Shown here: one piece after another, positions 8,260-17,965 of the stretch
How positions within the stretch are numbered: position 1 is the stretch's first letter
Layout of the letters: every line of letters begins with the position of its first letter
The notes under the pieces: generated by a model
The model's input: the letters and a program-made list of their open reading frames with translations, nothing else
What the model was told of the DNA's origin: nothing
Database searches by the model: none
Assembly: GCF_030518795.1 (NCBI RefSeq)
Contig: NZ_CP130427.1
Coordinates: 5,952,001-6,016,000 of the forward strand
Length of the DNA stretch: 64,000 nucleotides
Direction: 5' to 3'
Source of the DNA: Micromonospora sp. NBRC 110009
GTDB lineage: Bacteria > Actinomycetota > Actinomycetes > Mycobacteriales > Micromonosporaceae
Program-made: the position numbers and the translations under genes

Positions 8260-10197
8260 TCAGACGGGGACCTCGGCGCTGAGGACGATGGTGCGTTCCT
8301 CGGGCAGGCGCAGGAACTCGGCCTGACTGGCGGCGTTGTGGGCGAGGCCGATGAACAGCCGCTTGCGCCAGGTGGCCATGCCGGGGCGACGGGTGCACCG
8401 CAGGGTGATCCGCGAGACGAAGTAGGAGACCTCGTCGTGGGCCACCCCGGCGGCCAGGGGGTCGGTGGCGACGCGGCGCAGCACCTCGGGGAAGTCGGTG
8501 AGGTCCTGGAAGCCGAAGACGGCGGTGATGTGGATGATGCCGTCGTTCGGGTCGCCGAGGTCGTCGATGGTCAGCCGCTGATCCCACGGGATGTGCGGGA
8601 CGTTCGCGGTCTGGCCGGAGATGATCACGATTCGCTCGTGCCGGATGTGGTTGTGCGCGACGTTGGCGCGCAGGGCCAGCGGAGTCGTCTCCTTGTTCGG
8701 ATGGGGGAAGACGGCGGTGCCCGGCACCAACGGGATGTTCATGGCGTGCAGCTTGTCGATGAACTCCGCCAGCGGACCTTCCAGCTCGGTCCGTCGTGGC
8801 GTGACCAGCTCGGCCCCGCGCCGCCACGTCAGCAGGACGGTGAACACGACGATCGCGATGAGCAGGGTCAACCAGCCACCGTGGCTGACCTTGGCCAGGT
8901 TCGCGGTGAAGAAGACCAGCTCGAGGCTGCCGAAGACGACCCCGAACAGCACCACCCGCCGGGTGGACCAGTGCCACAGCGCCCGCGCGACGACCAGGAA
9001 CAGGGTCGTGGTGATCAGGAAGGTGCCGGTGACCGCCACCCCGTAGGCGGCAGCGAGGTTCGTGGACGAGCCGAACGCGAACGTCACCAGCATGACGGCC
9101 GCGAACAGGCTCCAGTTCACCCCGGGCGCGTAGATCTGCCCGTACTCGCGGAGGGAGGTCTGCCGGATACGCAGGTGCGGCAGGAAGCCCAACCGCATGG
9201 CCTCCCGGGACACCGAGAACGCCCCGGAGATCACCGCCTGGGACGCGATCACGGTGGCCACGGTGGCCAGCACGACCATCGGTAGCCGCGCCCACTCCGG
9301 AACGAGAAGGAAGAACGGGTTATCCCGGCTCTCCGGTGCCCGGAGGATCAGCGCGCCCTGACCCAGGTAGTTGAGCGTCAACGCGGGAAACACGATCGCG
9401 AACCAGGCCCGGCGGATCGGGGCGCGGCCGAAGTGGCCCATGTCGGCGTAGAGCGCCTCGGCGCCGGTGATCGCCAGCACCACGGCGCCCATCGCGACGA
9501 ACGCGATGACCGGGTGGTCCACGACGAACAGGACCGCGTACGTCGGTGACAGCCCGGCCAGGACGCTCGGGTGACGGAACACCTCGGCCGCGCCGACCAC
9601 GCCCAAGCAGGCGAACCAGACCAGCATGATCGGCCCGAACACGGCACCGACCCGTCCGGTGCCCCAGCGCTGGATGACAAACAGCAGGGTGAGGATCACC
9701 GCCGAGACCGGCAGCACCACCACCGCCCACCCCGGGGAGGTGACCTCCAGACCCTCCACCGCCGACAGCACCGAGATCGCCGGGGTGATCACGCTGTCGC
9801 CGTAGAACAGGGCGGCGCCCAGCGCCCCGAGCGCCAACACGGTGCCGCCCCGCCGGGCGCCGGCCTCGCCCAGCGCCCGTCGGGCGAGTGCGGCCAGCGC
9901 CATCACCCCGCCCTCCCCGTCGTTGTCGGCCCGCAGGATGAAGCTGACGTATTTGATCGACACGATCAGCGTGATCGACCAGAAGACGAGCGAGATCACG
10001 CCGAACACGTCCGGGGCGTCCGGGACCAGGCCGCGGTCGAGGGTGAAGACGGTCTTCAGCGCGTACAGCGGGCTGGTGCCGATGTCGCCGTACACCACAC
10101 CCAACGCGCCCAGCAGCAACGCCAGGCCAGCCGCCCCGCCGGCCGCTGGCCCGCTGTCGACGGCCGCGGACCGCTCGTCGTTCGGTTGCTCCGACAC
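8260..10197 (-). CDS. kup: Kup low-affinity potassium transporter
   Basis: Potassium/proton symporter of the KUP/HAK/KT family, about 645 aa, the usual bacterial length. The N-terminal block ALGVVYGDIGTSPLYALKTVF is the family signature, followed by about twelve membrane helices (for example GDSVITPAISVLSAVEGLEV and YADMGHFGRAPIRRAWF) and a cytoplasmic C-terminal domain of about 170 residues. I start at GTG 10197 (VSEQPNDERS) because the longer frame only adds low-complexity residues. TATGCC lies just upstream, so the transcript could be nearly leaderless. Confidence 0.95.
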   Translation of the reverse strand: MSEQPNDERSAAVDSGPAAGGAAGLALLLGALGVVYGDIGTSPLYALKTVFTLDRGLVPDAPDVFGVISLVFWSITLIVSIKYVSFILRADNDGEGGVMALAALARRALGEAGARRGGTVLALGALGAALFYGDSVITPAISVLSAVEGLEVTSPGWAVVVLPVSAVILTLLFVIQRWGTGRVGAVFGPIMLVWFACLGVVGAAEVFRHPSVLAGLSPTYAVLFVVDHPVIAFVAMGAVVLAITGAEALYADMGHFGRAPIRRAWFAIVFPALTLNYLGQGALILRAPESRDNPFFLLVPEWARLPMVVLATVATVIASQAVISGAFSVSREAMRLGFLPHLRIRQTSLREYGQIYAPGVNWSLFAAVMLVTFAFGSSTNLAAAYGVAVTGTFLITTTLFLVVARALWHWSTRRVVLFGVVFGSLELVFFTANLAKVSHGGWLTLLIAIVVFTVLLTWRRGAELVTPRRTELEGPLAEFIDKLHAMNIPLVPGTAVFPHPNKETTPLALRANVAHNHIRHERIVIISGQTANVPHIPWDQRLTIDDLGDPNDGIIHITAVFGFQDLTDFPEVLRRVATDPLAAGVAHDEVSYFVSRITLRCTRRPGMATWRKRLFIGLAHNAASQAEFLRLPEERTIVLSAEVPV

Positions 10198-10350
10198 CCC
10201 ACAGGCATACCAGCCCGCGCGCCGCCACCCGCCCGGAAACCGGAACTGGGCGGGAGGCGGCGGCGATGGGCCGGCGCGCGGGGCGATGCTGGGCCAGGTC
10301 CGTTCGGGACCCACCACCGCCCGGCACACCGCCGGTCGAGGACTTCCGGA

Positions 10351-11616
10351 TCAGCCCCCGGCGCCGGAGCGGGCGGGGGCGGGCGCCGAGCCGCCGGCCA
10401 CCACGCCCGGATGCGGCGTGGCACCGACAGTGGGCTTCAGGCCGGCCGGTACGGGCAGCGCGCTGCCCTTGGCGAACTCGTCCCAGCTGACGTTCCAGGC
10501 GGTCCAGCCGTTGCCCGCGTCCAGCGTCACCTCGGTGCCCTTGACCGTCACCAGGTCACCGACGTGCGTGATCCCCATCAGCCAGTCGGCGTTGGTGGAG
10601 GACACGTTGGTGCAGCCGTGCGAGACGTTGGTGCTGCCCTGGTCCCCCTCCGACCACGGCGCGGCGTGGATGAACTCGCCACCGTTGGTGAGCCGCTGGG
10701 CGTCCTCGACGTCCACCACGTAGCCGCCCATCGGGTCGCCCCGGGTGTCGAACGTGGTGTAGTCGAACTTCTCCATGATCACCATGTTGCCGCTGGAGGT
10801 CGGCGTGCTCGGCTTGCCGAGGCTCACCGGGACCTTCCGCAACAGCTTGCCGCCCCGGTAGACGGACATCTGCTTGGTGGCGTTGTCGATGTCGAGCGAG
10901 ACCTGCTGGCCGACCTTGGCGGTGGCGGAACGGTCGGCGTCGCCGATGGCGTCCTTGCCGATCGGCAGCCCCTCCAGGGCGCTCCGCACGCTGATCTTCG
11001 TGCCGGGCGTCCAGAAGTCGGGCGCCCGGTATTCGACCTGAGTGCCGTCGCCCAGCCAGGACCAGGTGCCCGGCTGCGGCGGATCCGTCCGCACGAACAA
11101 CCGGCGCTGCACGTCCGCCCGGGCCGCCTTGGGAATGCCCGGGTCGAAGGTGACCACCACCGGCAGCGCCGTCCCGTACGTCTGGTCGCCGGTGACATTC
11201 AGGACGCTGGTGACCGCCGGCTTGCTCGACGTGGCCGTCGTGGTGAACGTCGTCCGCTGCGTGGTCGTCCGCCCGCCCGCACCGGTCGCCGTCACCTCCG
11301 CCGTGTACGTCCGCGAATTCCGCAACGGACGGGTCGGCACCCAGCTCGACCCGTCCTCCCGCGGCTCGGCCGGCACCTGGGTGCCCTTGTCGTCGGTCAA
11401 CCGCACCGAGGTGACCTTCCCGCCCTTGACGACGGTCCCCACCTCGGCGCTGATCGGCACGTCCCGCGCCCGGTCGCCCGGCGTCACCGTCAGCTGCGGC
11501 GGGGCCGCCTTCGCCTGCCGGGCACCCGGCAGGTGGTCGGCCGTGCACCCGGCGAGGACCAACGGTGTGGCCGCGATGGTCACCGACAGCAGCCTCAATC
11601 GCCGCCTCAGCTCCAT
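10351..11616 (-). CDS. L,D-transpeptidase lipoprotein with Ig-like domains
   Basis: Cell-wall cross-linking enzyme (421 aa) resembling mycobacterial LdtMt2. A signal peptide with lipobox LVLAGC anchors it outside the membrane; two Ig-like domains (about 35-260, for example LTVTPGDRARDVPISAEVG) precede a YkuD catalytic domain. The active-site motif SHGCTNV places the nucleophile at Cys335 with His333, and an upstream HAAPW supplies the other conserved His. Start ATG 11616 has a GGGGGGAG ribosome-binding site. It forms 3-3 cross-links and confers beta-lactam tolerance in relatives. Confidence 0.93.
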   Translation of the reverse strand: MELRRRLRLLSVTIAATPLVLAGCTADHLPGARQAKAAPPQLTVTPGDRARDVPISAEVGTVVKGGKVTSVRLTDDKGTQVPAEPREDGSSWVPTRPLRNSRTYTAEVTATGAGGRTTTQRTTFTTTATSSKPAVTSVLNVTGDQTYGTALPVVVTFDPGIPKAARADVQRRLFVRTDPPQPGTWSWLGDGTQVEYRAPDFWTPGTKISVRSALEGLPIGKDAIGDADRSATAKVGQQVSLDIDNATKQMSVYRGGKLLRKVPVSLGKPSTPTSSGNMVIMEKFDYTTFDTRGDPMGGYVVDVEDAQRLTNGGEFIHAAPWSEGDQGSTNVSHGCTNVSSTNADWLMGITHVGDLVTVKGTEVTLDAGNGWTAWNVSWDEFAKGSALPVPAGLKPTVGATPHPGVVAGGSAPAPARSGAGG

Positions 11617-12081
11617 ATTGCTCCCCCCGTTCGTGGCTTTTCCTCCGCCACATTCTCGCGGCGGCGGGGCCCATCGCGGCGCGATTTCTCCGGAGTCGTC
11701 GAAAACGGCCGACGGCAAGCAATTCCCGCGCTCTCCCCGTTGCCGGAAACGGGCCGGGAACCTCTGTTTCGCGGCCGTTCCGGCAGTAAGAGCGAGGCAC
11801 TGCCCACCCATCCCGTCGCGGCCCGGCTGCCCGGCGTTTCCCCTTGTGGCACTGTCGACCCGGCCGCCGTCCACCCTCCCGCGGATCCGGATCAGGACCG
11901 GCCGGGCCGCTCTGCGCCGGTTCGCCGACAACGACCGGATCGCGGTACGACCCCATCGGGACGCAGCCCACGAAACGGCACAACGAGCGCGGCCCCTCCG
12001 CCCCGCGGAATTGCCGCCGTTCCGGGACCAATTTCGGCAACCGGCCCGGGCGCGCCCGGTCGGCGATTACGGTGCTTTCAC
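11617..12081. other. 465-nt intergenic region between two divergent peptidoglycan genes
   Basis: This stretch separates the L,D-transpeptidase and D,D-carboxypeptidase genes and must hold both promoters. The composition is slightly less GC-rich near 11630-11720 (short A/T runs such as GATTTCTCC and CGAAAACGG). I find no convincing -35/-10 pair, no long inverted repeat and no ORF with coding-like third positions. Confidence 0.5.
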
Positions 12082-13332
12082 GTGACCGTCATTCGCATTG
12101 CCGCCGTGGCGCTCAGCGCCGTTCTCACCACGCCCGCCGTGGCGGCCGGGTCGTCGACCGCGGCCGCCGTGCCGTACGTGCCGTGTCCGGCCGTGAAGCC
12201 GCCCGTGGCCCCGCCCGCCGCCCCGTCGCCGCCACCGGTCAGCCCCGCCGACCTGGCCGTCGGGGGCGCGGCGCTGGCGACGGCGGGACTGTCCATTCCC
12301 GCCGGCGCGCCGACGGCGCCCGCGGTGACCGCCACCTCGTGGCTGGTGGCCGACCTGGACAGTGGCGCGGTGCTGGGTGGGTGCGGCCCACACGAGCGTC
12401 GCACGCCGGCCAGCGTGCAGAAGATGCTGCTGGCCGCCGCCCTGATGCCCCGCCTCGACCCGACCCAGACCGTCGAGGTGACCCGGGCGGACCTGCACGA
12501 CCTCGACCCGGCCAGCTCGGTGATGGGGGTGGCCGAGGGCGGCCGCTACTCGATCGAGAGCCTGTGGCTCGGGCTCCTCCTCAGGTCCGGAAACGACGCG
12601 GCCAACGTGCTGGCCCGCGTCGGCGGCGGCGCCGCCGGGCGGCAGGGCGGCGTGCGGGCGATGAACGACGAGGCGCACCGGCTGGGCGCGAACCAGACCC
12701 ACGCGGCGACACCCTCCGGTCTGGACGGCCCCGGCCAGTACACCAGCGCGTACGACCTGGCGCTGATCGCACGCGCCACGTACGCCCGCCCGGACTTCCG
12801 GCGGTACATCGCCACCCGGGCGGCGGAGATACCGGCCGGGTCGGGCACGCCGGGCCTCTCCCTGACCCACGACAACACCCTGCTGGACCACTACCCCGGC
12901 ACGCTGGGCGGCAAGACGGGCTTCACCGACCTGGCCCGACAGACGTACGTGGGGGTGGCTGAACGCAACGGCCGGCGGCTGGCCGTGACCCTGCTCGGCG
13001 CGGAGACCGCGCCGCTGGGCAGCCTGGGCGAGGCGGCGGCCCTGCTCGACTGGGGCTTCGCCCTCTCCCCCGACGCCTCCGTCGGCCGCCTGGTCACCCC
13101 CGACGAGAAGAAGCGGGACCGCCCGGTCGCCGCAGCCCCGGGCGAGCGCCACGGCCACGCCGCGGAGCCTTCCGCGGCACCGCTGCGGACCGCGCTCGGC
13201 GCCGGCGCCGCCGTCGTGCTGGCCGTCCTGCTCCTGGCGGCCCCCTGGCGGCGGCGGGCCGGGGCGCGCCCGGCCGACCACCCGATGCCGAGCCCGGAAC
13301 CCACGGTCGACCGGACCCCGTCCGAACCGTAG
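12082..13332 (+). CDS. D-alanyl-D-alanine carboxypeptidase (S11 family, DacA/PBP5-like)
   Basis: Membrane-anchored peptidoglycan carboxypeptidase (416 aa) that trims the terminal D-Ala from stem peptides. It has a signal peptide (residues 1-22), then SVQK (Ser111, Lys114), SGN (Ser169) and KTG (Lys278), the three motifs of penicillin-recognising enzymes in normal order. A C-terminal hydrophobic helix (AVVLAVLLLAAPW) followed by Arg residues anchors it. GTG start at 12082 is chosen because the signal peptide begins there; no strong ribosome-binding site is visible. Divergent from the L,D-transpeptidase gene, suggesting joint cell-wall remodelling. Confidence 0.93.
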   Translation: MTVIRIAAVALSAVLTTPAVAAGSSTAAAVPYVPCPAVKPPVAPPAAPSPPPVSPADLAVGGAALATAGLSIPAGAPTAPAVTATSWLVADLDSGAVLGGCGPHERRTPASVQKMLLAAALMPRLDPTQTVEVTRADLHDLDPASSVMGVAEGGRYSIESLWLGLLLRSGNDAANVLARVGGGAAGRQGGVRAMNDEAHRLGANQTHAATPSGLDGPGQYTSAYDLALIARATYARPDFRRYIATRAAEIPAGSGTPGLSLTHDNTLLDHYPGTLGGKTGFTDLARQTYVGVAERNGRRLAVTLLGAETAPLGSLGEAAALLDWGFALSPDASVGRLVTPDEKKRDRPVAAAPGERHGHAAEPSAAPLRTALGAGAAVVLAVLLLAAPWRRRAGARPADHPMPSPEPTVDRTPSEP

Positions 13333-13399
13333 GCGAACGGCGGCCGCCCGGCGGGTCACCGAGTCGATGACCAGGACGCCGCCGGGAAGACCTCGGCGC

Positions 13400-13414
13400 G
13401 GCCGTCCGACGGCC
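13400..13414. terminator. small hairpin between convergent genes
   Basis: GGCCGTC and GACGGCC pair around a single C in the gap between the carboxypeptidase and subtilisin genes. A second CCCGG/CCGGG pairing lies just to the right. It could serve as a bidirectional terminator, but there is no T tract and the stem is short. Confidence 0.3.
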
Positions 13415-13455
13415 GGCGAGCCCGGCATCCGCACCGGGCCCGTCGGCCGTCCAGG

Positions 13456-14514
13456 TCAGACGCGCGGCGCGGCCACGGCGGCCTGGGCGTCGACGATGCC
13501 CCAGCCGTACAGCGGCGAGTAGACGCCGCGCAGACCGACGACGGGGGTGCGGGCGGTGGACATCAGCACCGCGTACACGTTGTCGAGGCTGCGTCCCTGG
13601 GCGACGAGCAGGGCGGCGACGCCCGACACGGCGGGGGTCGCCATCGACGTTCCGGCGTACGCGTCATAGTTTGCCTGCCCGCAGCCGGCGGAGCCGGTGC
13701 CCACGGGGACGCTGGACCACACGTCGTCGTCGCAGTTGACGAGGCCGGCGCCCCCGGGCGCGGCGACCGCCTTCAGGTCGGTCTTCACGCCCAGGTTGGA
13801 ATACCAGGCCTTCACCTCGTTGCGGTCGGTGGCGGTGACGCAGAGCGCCCCCGCCTCCCAGGCCGGGGTGTCGCAGAGCGGGGCGGTCTCGTTGCCGGCG
13901 GCGGCGATGACGGCGACGCCCTTCGTCTGCGCGTAGGCGATCGCCGCGGTGACGTCGGCCTCCAGCCCGGTGAGGGTGAGGGCCTGCGAGCCCGGCTGCG
14001 CCCCGAGGCTGAGGTTGACCACCTTGGCGCCGTGGTCCGCCGCGTAGCGGATGCCGGCGGCGATGTCGGCGAAGCTGCCGCTGCCCGCCTCCAGCACCTT
14101 GATCGGCATGATCTTCGCGTCCGGGGCGACGCCCGCGACCCCGACGCCGTTGCCGGTGGCCGCCGCCGCGATGCCCGCGACGTGGGTGCCGTGCTCGTCG
14201 CCGGCGTCGGCGGTGCCGTCGGGGCCCCGCCAGTCGCCGTTGCCGCAGGAGGTCGGGCCGCAGTCGACGAAGGTGGCACCGGGCACGAGCTTGCCGCTCA
14301 GGTCCGGATGGCTGAGGTCGACGCCGGTGTCCACCACCGCGATCACCACACCGGCTCCGGTGCTGGTCGTCCAGGCCTGGTCGGCGTGGATCTGCCGCAG
14401 CCCCCACTGCTTGGCGGACAACGGGTCGTTGACGGCCGCCTGCGCGGGCGTGGCGGTGCCGGCCACGAGTGCCGTGGCCACGGCGGCGCCGGCGAGTAGT
14501 CGGTTGATCGACAT
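13456..14514 (-). CDS. secreted subtilisin-like serine protease (S8)
   Basis: Exported peptidase, 352 aa. A Sec signal peptide (1-27, cut after AQA) is followed directly by the catalytic domain. Triad residues are Asp62 (VVDTGVD), His108 (HGTHVAGI) and Ser290 (GTSMATPAVSG), with the oxyanion Asn208 in AAAGNE. There is no recognisable inhibitor-I9 propeptide, since only about 30 residues separate the signal peptide from the catalytic Asp. Six Cys after the signal suggest disulphides. AGGAGG lies 4 nt before the ATG. Confidence 0.93.
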   Translation of the reverse strand: MSINRLLAGAAVATALVAGTATPAQAAVNDPLSAKQWGLRQIHADQAWTTSTGAGVVIAVVDTGVDLSHPDLSGKLVPGATFVDCGPTSCGNGDWRGPDGTADAGDEHGTHVAGIAAAATGNGVGVAGVAPDAKIMPIKVLEAGSGSFADIAAGIRYAADHGAKVVNLSLGAQPGSQALTLTGLEADVTAAIAYAQTKGVAVIAAAGNETAPLCDTPAWEAGALCVTATDRNEVKAWYSNLGVKTDLKAVAAPGGAGLVNCDDDVWSSVPVGTGSAGCGQANYDAYAGTSMATPAVSGVAALLVAQGRSLDNVYAVLMSTARTPVVGLRGVYSPLYGWGIVDAQAAVAAPRV

Positions 14515-14578
14515 GGGACCTCCTCAGATGCGGCAGGGTTCATCCGCATATCGGGGAGGACCGTCGATGTGCAACAGA

Positions 14579-16807
14579 TCAGCGGCGGTGCAGTCGGGCG
14601 ACGAGATCGGCCACCGCGCGCCGGTACTCCGCCTCGTTCGGGTCGAAGCCGTGGCCGCGAACCACCGGCGGCACGGTGTCCGCCGACGGGGTCAGCAGGC
14701 CGCACGGATCCCGCAGCCGCAGATCCACCCCGGCCGCCGGGTCGGCGCCCGTCGGACCGCCCATCGCCGCCGGGGCCGGTGCCGGTGCCGGTGCCGGGGA
14801 GAAGACCCAACCACCGACCGGGTCGGTGTCCCGCCACAGGTTCCGCCAGCGCCACCCCAGCCGGTCGCCGATGTCGCGCAGGGTCGCCGGACCCAGATAC
14901 GCGGGGAAGACCATGCTGTAGAGGCGGCGCAACGGATTGGCACTGGTCAGCAGCGCGACCCGGTCGAGGCAGGCGGGCTCCAGTTGCAGCACCGCCGCGG
15001 CCACCAGCAGCGCGCCGTGGCTGTGCCCGGACAGCACCACGGCGCCGTGGTGACGGGTCAGGTACCGGACCCGGCGGGTCAGCTCCGGCACCACCCGTTC
15101 CGTGTAGCAGGGCGGAGCGAGCGGGTGGGTGGTGCGGGGCCAGAAGGTCGCCAGCTCCCACACCACCCCCACGATGCGGACCGCCTTCGACCGGTGCGAC
15201 ACGCCGGCGAACGCCATCGCGGCGGCGAAGAGCACCGTCAGGTTGGTGCCGAGATGGCTGAGGAACACCGCCGACCGGGCCAGCGACTCACCGCCGATGC
15301 GCAGGCCGAGGTCCCGCGGCCCGATGCTGGCGAGGGAGAGCCCGGCGGAGCCGAGGATCAGCACGAAGATCACGGCGTACGCGGCGGGCAGCGGCCAACT
15401 CCACTCGGTCAGCTTCGCCCGGGCGATGGCCTCGCGTACCGCGCGGACCCGGGGCTGCTGTTCCGCCGGAGCGTCGGGAAAGTCGCGGCGCAGGATCTCC
15501 ATCGCCGCCCGGTGCCGTCGACCCAGCGTCAACCGGCCGCGCAGGACGGCGGCGAGACCGGTCGCCAGCAGCGCCACGAAGAAGCCCATCGCGGCCCATC
15601 GGTAGGCCACCGGCGGCAACAGCGGCGGCACGTTGCCGGGCAGCAGCCGGCGCGGGGTCGGATTGAGGTTCCGGTCGAGGTAGTACGAGGCCGCGTAGAG
15701 CACGGCGGACGAGTAGGCCACCCCGAGTCCGACGGCGAAGGCGGCGGCGACCGGGGCACCCAGCCCGTCCAGGTAGGCCGGGGTTCGCGTCCGGCCGCGC
15801 TGCCACAGGACCACCGCGGCGAGGAGCAGCATCAGGGCCGCCTGACTCACGTAGAGCGAGGCGACCAGCGAGTCGTAGCCGGGCAACTCGGTCGCCGGAG
15901 TCCACCGCGATCGGGGCAGGGCGGCGTACCCGACCGTCAGCGCGGTGAGCACCAGCATGACCCCGTGCACCGCCTGGACGGCCGCGCCGAGCAGGCGGTC
16001 CCGGGGGTGGCCGGGCCGGGCGGGGCGGCAGAGCAGCGCCGCCGCGGCCAGCAGGACGATGGCGGCCAGGCCGAGCAGGCCGTAGCCGGCGCTCCCATTG
16101 TCGTGCGGGGCGACCGCCCCCAGCAGGACGACATCGATGATGCCGAGCGCGACCGTCCCGTGCAACGCCCGCAGCCGGCGGAGAAGGGCCCGGTTGTCCC
16201 AGAAGTCGTGGTCGTCGAGGCGCAGCGCGCCACAGCCGCCCGGCACCTCGGTCGCCGCGGCGTCCTCGGGCAGCCGCCACGATCGCGCCCCGAGCCACCG
16301 GATGAGCGCCACGGCGGCGATCGGCACCAGGGCGGACAGCGCGATCCGCTGCCCGGGCTGCAGGCCGGCCAACCAGGAGATCGTCCGGCGCTCCGCGGCG
16401 CAGTGCTGGTAGCCGGCACACTGCCAGGCGACCAGGTCGACCGCCACGCCGACGACCGCCAGCACGTACATCGCGGTCAGCGTGGCGGCCAGCAGCCGGC
16501 AGATCGCCCGGGCGACCGCGACCGACCCGGCCGATGCCGGCGGCAGCATCCAGATGGCGATGTTGCTCAGCATGAACGGCAGCAGCAGCACCAGGGAGAG
16601 GATGCGGGTCGTCCGGCCGCCGGTCAGGTCGCCCCAGCCGTACGCCTCGATGAGCCCGCCCGGCCCTCTCGGCTCGCCGTGGCCCGCCGTCGGACGGTAG
16701 AAACCGGCGTTCCGGTCGCCGGCCACCCGGGTCACGATCGGCCGGTCGAGGATTCCCTCCGGGCTCGATCCGCCGACGCCCGGCACCCGCAACTCGGTCG
16801 TCTCCAC
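14579..16807 (-). CDS. large multi-pass membrane protein with C-terminal alpha/beta-hydrolase-like domain
   Basis: 742 aa protein; I recognise the family from actinomycetes but know no assigned function. The N-terminus (ETTELRVPGVGG...PIVTRVAGDRNAGFYRP) is a short soluble segment, then roughly ten or more hydrophobic segments cover about 70-530. The last 200 residues look like a lipase-type hydrolase: GHSHG puts a nucleophile at about Ser596, with DTDPVGG and RGHGFDPNEAEY as candidate Asp and His positions. A PAPAPAPAPA linker (DNA repeat of GCCGGT near 14772-14798) lies inside this domain. Starts GTG 16807, 16813 or 16912 are possible. Confidence 0.72.
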   Translation of the reverse strand: METTELRVPGVGGSSPEGILDRPIVTRVAGDRNAGFYRPTAGHGEPRGPGGLIEAYGWGDLTGGRTTRILSLVLLLPFMLSNIAIWMLPPASAGSVAVARAICRLLAATLTAMYVLAVVGVAVDLVAWQCAGYQHCAAERRTISWLAGLQPGQRIALSALVPIAAVALIRWLGARSWRLPEDAAATEVPGGCGALRLDDHDFWDNRALLRRLRALHGTVALGIIDVVLLGAVAPHDNGSAGYGLLGLAAIVLLAAAALLCRPARPGHPRDRLLGAAVQAVHGVMLVLTALTVGYAALPRSRWTPATELPGYDSLVASLYVSQAALMLLLAAVVLWQRGRTRTPAYLDGLGAPVAAAFAVGLGVAYSSAVLYAASYYLDRNLNPTPRRLLPGNVPPLLPPVAYRWAAMGFFVALLATGLAAVLRGRLTLGRRHRAAMEILRRDFPDAPAEQQPRVRAVREAIARAKLTEWSWPLPAAYAVIFVLILGSAGLSLASIGPRDLGLRIGGESLARSAVFLSHLGTNLTVLFAAAMAFAGVSHRSKAVRIVGVVWELATFWPRTTHPLAPPCYTERVVPELTRRVRYLTRHHGAVVLSGHSHGALLVAAAVLQLEPACLDRVALLTSANPLRRLYSMVFPAYLGPATLRDIGDRLGWRWRNLWRDTDPVGGWVFSPAPAPAPAPAAMGGPTGADPAAGVDLRLRDPCGLLTPSADTVPPVVRGHGFDPNEAEYRRAVADLVARLHRR

Positions 16808-17007
16808 CGGCACCCGCCGTCCCGTCGACTCGTGGCGGCGGCCGGATACCCGTTCCCTCCTGCCGCACGCCCGGCGGGGCCCGGCGTGCCCGCCGGTCGG
16901 CCAGGTCACCACCTCTCCGGCGTCCTAGGAGGCTGGGTTCCGCCGCCCGAAGGCGGATGGACGCGAACCAGGCTCGCGATCGTCCGGGCGCCACTAGCGT
17001 CGGAGCC

Positions 17008-17832
17008 GTGGGCGATCAGCACGGGGTGATCGAGGCGCTCAAGGCGGATCCGGCCATGTCGGGCCTGCGCCGCTCGCTGGAGACGTACTACGGCGACCCG
17101 GCCCGCGACGCCGCGATGGACGCCTTCTACGCCGACCTCGTCCACCCCGGCGACCTGGTCTTCGACGTCGGCGCGCACGTCGGGGACCGGCTCGGCAGCT
17201 TCCGCCGCCTCGGTGCCCGGGTGGTGGCCGTGGAGCCGCAGCCGCTGTGCGCCCGGGCCCTGCGCACGCTCTACGCCGAGGACCCGGAGGTGACCGTGGT
17301 CGAGGCGGCCTGCGGCCACCGCGCCGACCCCGTCCGGCTGCACCTCAACTCCGCCAACCCCACGATCGCCACGGTCTCCCCGGGGTTCATCGCGGCGGCG
17401 GCCGGGGCGGCCGGCTGGGCGCACGAGCGCTGGGACGCCCAGGTCGAGGTCGGCGGCACCACGATGGACGCGCTCATCGCCGCGCACGGGGTCCCCGACT
17501 TCGTGAAGATCGATGTGGAGGGCTTCGAGGACGCCGTGCTGGCCGGGCTGAGCCGCCCGCTGCCCGCGCTGTCGTTCGAGTTCACCACCATCGCCCGGGA
17601 GCTGGCCCTGCGCTGCCTGGACCGGCTCACCGGGCTCGGCTTCACCGGGTTCAACGTCGGGCTCGGCGACGAGATGGCGCTTGCCCTGCCGCGATGGCTG
17701 CCGGCGGCGCAGGTGGCCGCGTACCTGACCGCGCTGCCGCACGAGGCGAACTCGGGCGACGTGTACTGCACCTCCCGAGCGGTCCGCCGTCCCGCGGCGG
17801 CGCGCCGCGGTGGAGCGCCCCGAGCCGCCTGA
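17008..17832 (+). CDS. FkbM-family SAM-dependent methyltransferase
   Basis: Class I methyltransferase, about 274 aa. DLVFDVGAHVGDRLGSFRRLGARVVAVEPQP is motif I with the SAM acidic loop, and the FkbM signature VPDFVKIDVEGFEDAVLAGL follows at about residue 170. Members O-methylate sugars, polyketides or glycolipids; the target is not clear because no biosynthetic cluster lies around it. Start GTG 17008 has GGAG close upstream; an in-frame ATG at 16957 is the alternative. Confidence 0.88.
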   Translation: MGDQHGVIEALKADPAMSGLRRSLETYYGDPARDAAMDAFYADLVHPGDLVFDVGAHVGDRLGSFRRLGARVVAVEPQPLCARALRTLYAEDPEVTVVEAACGHRADPVRLHLNSANPTIATVSPGFIAAAAGAAGWAHERWDAQVEVGGTTMDALIAAHGVPDFVKIDVEGFEDAVLAGLSRPLPALSFEFTTIARELALRCLDRLTGLGFTGFNVGLGDEMALALPRWLPAAQVAAYLTALPHEANSGDVYCTSRAVRRPAAARRGGAPRAA

Positions 17833-17965
17833 TCCGCGACGGCCGGCGGGCTGTCCGGCGCCCGTAACCGGCCCCCGCCGGTCACTTTTTTAAGGTTTTG
17901 AACTTAGCCATGTTTCGTTACCGGCCCGTTATTGACGTGGCCGCCGCCACTTCGGTTGACTGCGA

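Noticed and set aside
9571..13332. 1253-codon open frame across the plus strand opposite kup and L,D-transpeptidase
   Set aside because: Only the last third (from 12082) is the D,D-carboxypeptidase. The rest is an antisense shadow with RRR/GGG/PPP-type composition, common in GC-rich DNA.
13400..13414. Hairpin as a possible attachment site
   Set aside because: Short and unpaired with any second copy; no integrase is present, so a terminator or chance is more likely.
14772..14798. GCCGGT tandem repeat
   Set aside because: It lies inside the large membrane-protein gene and encodes PAPAPAPAPA; I treat it as a linker, not as a repeat element.
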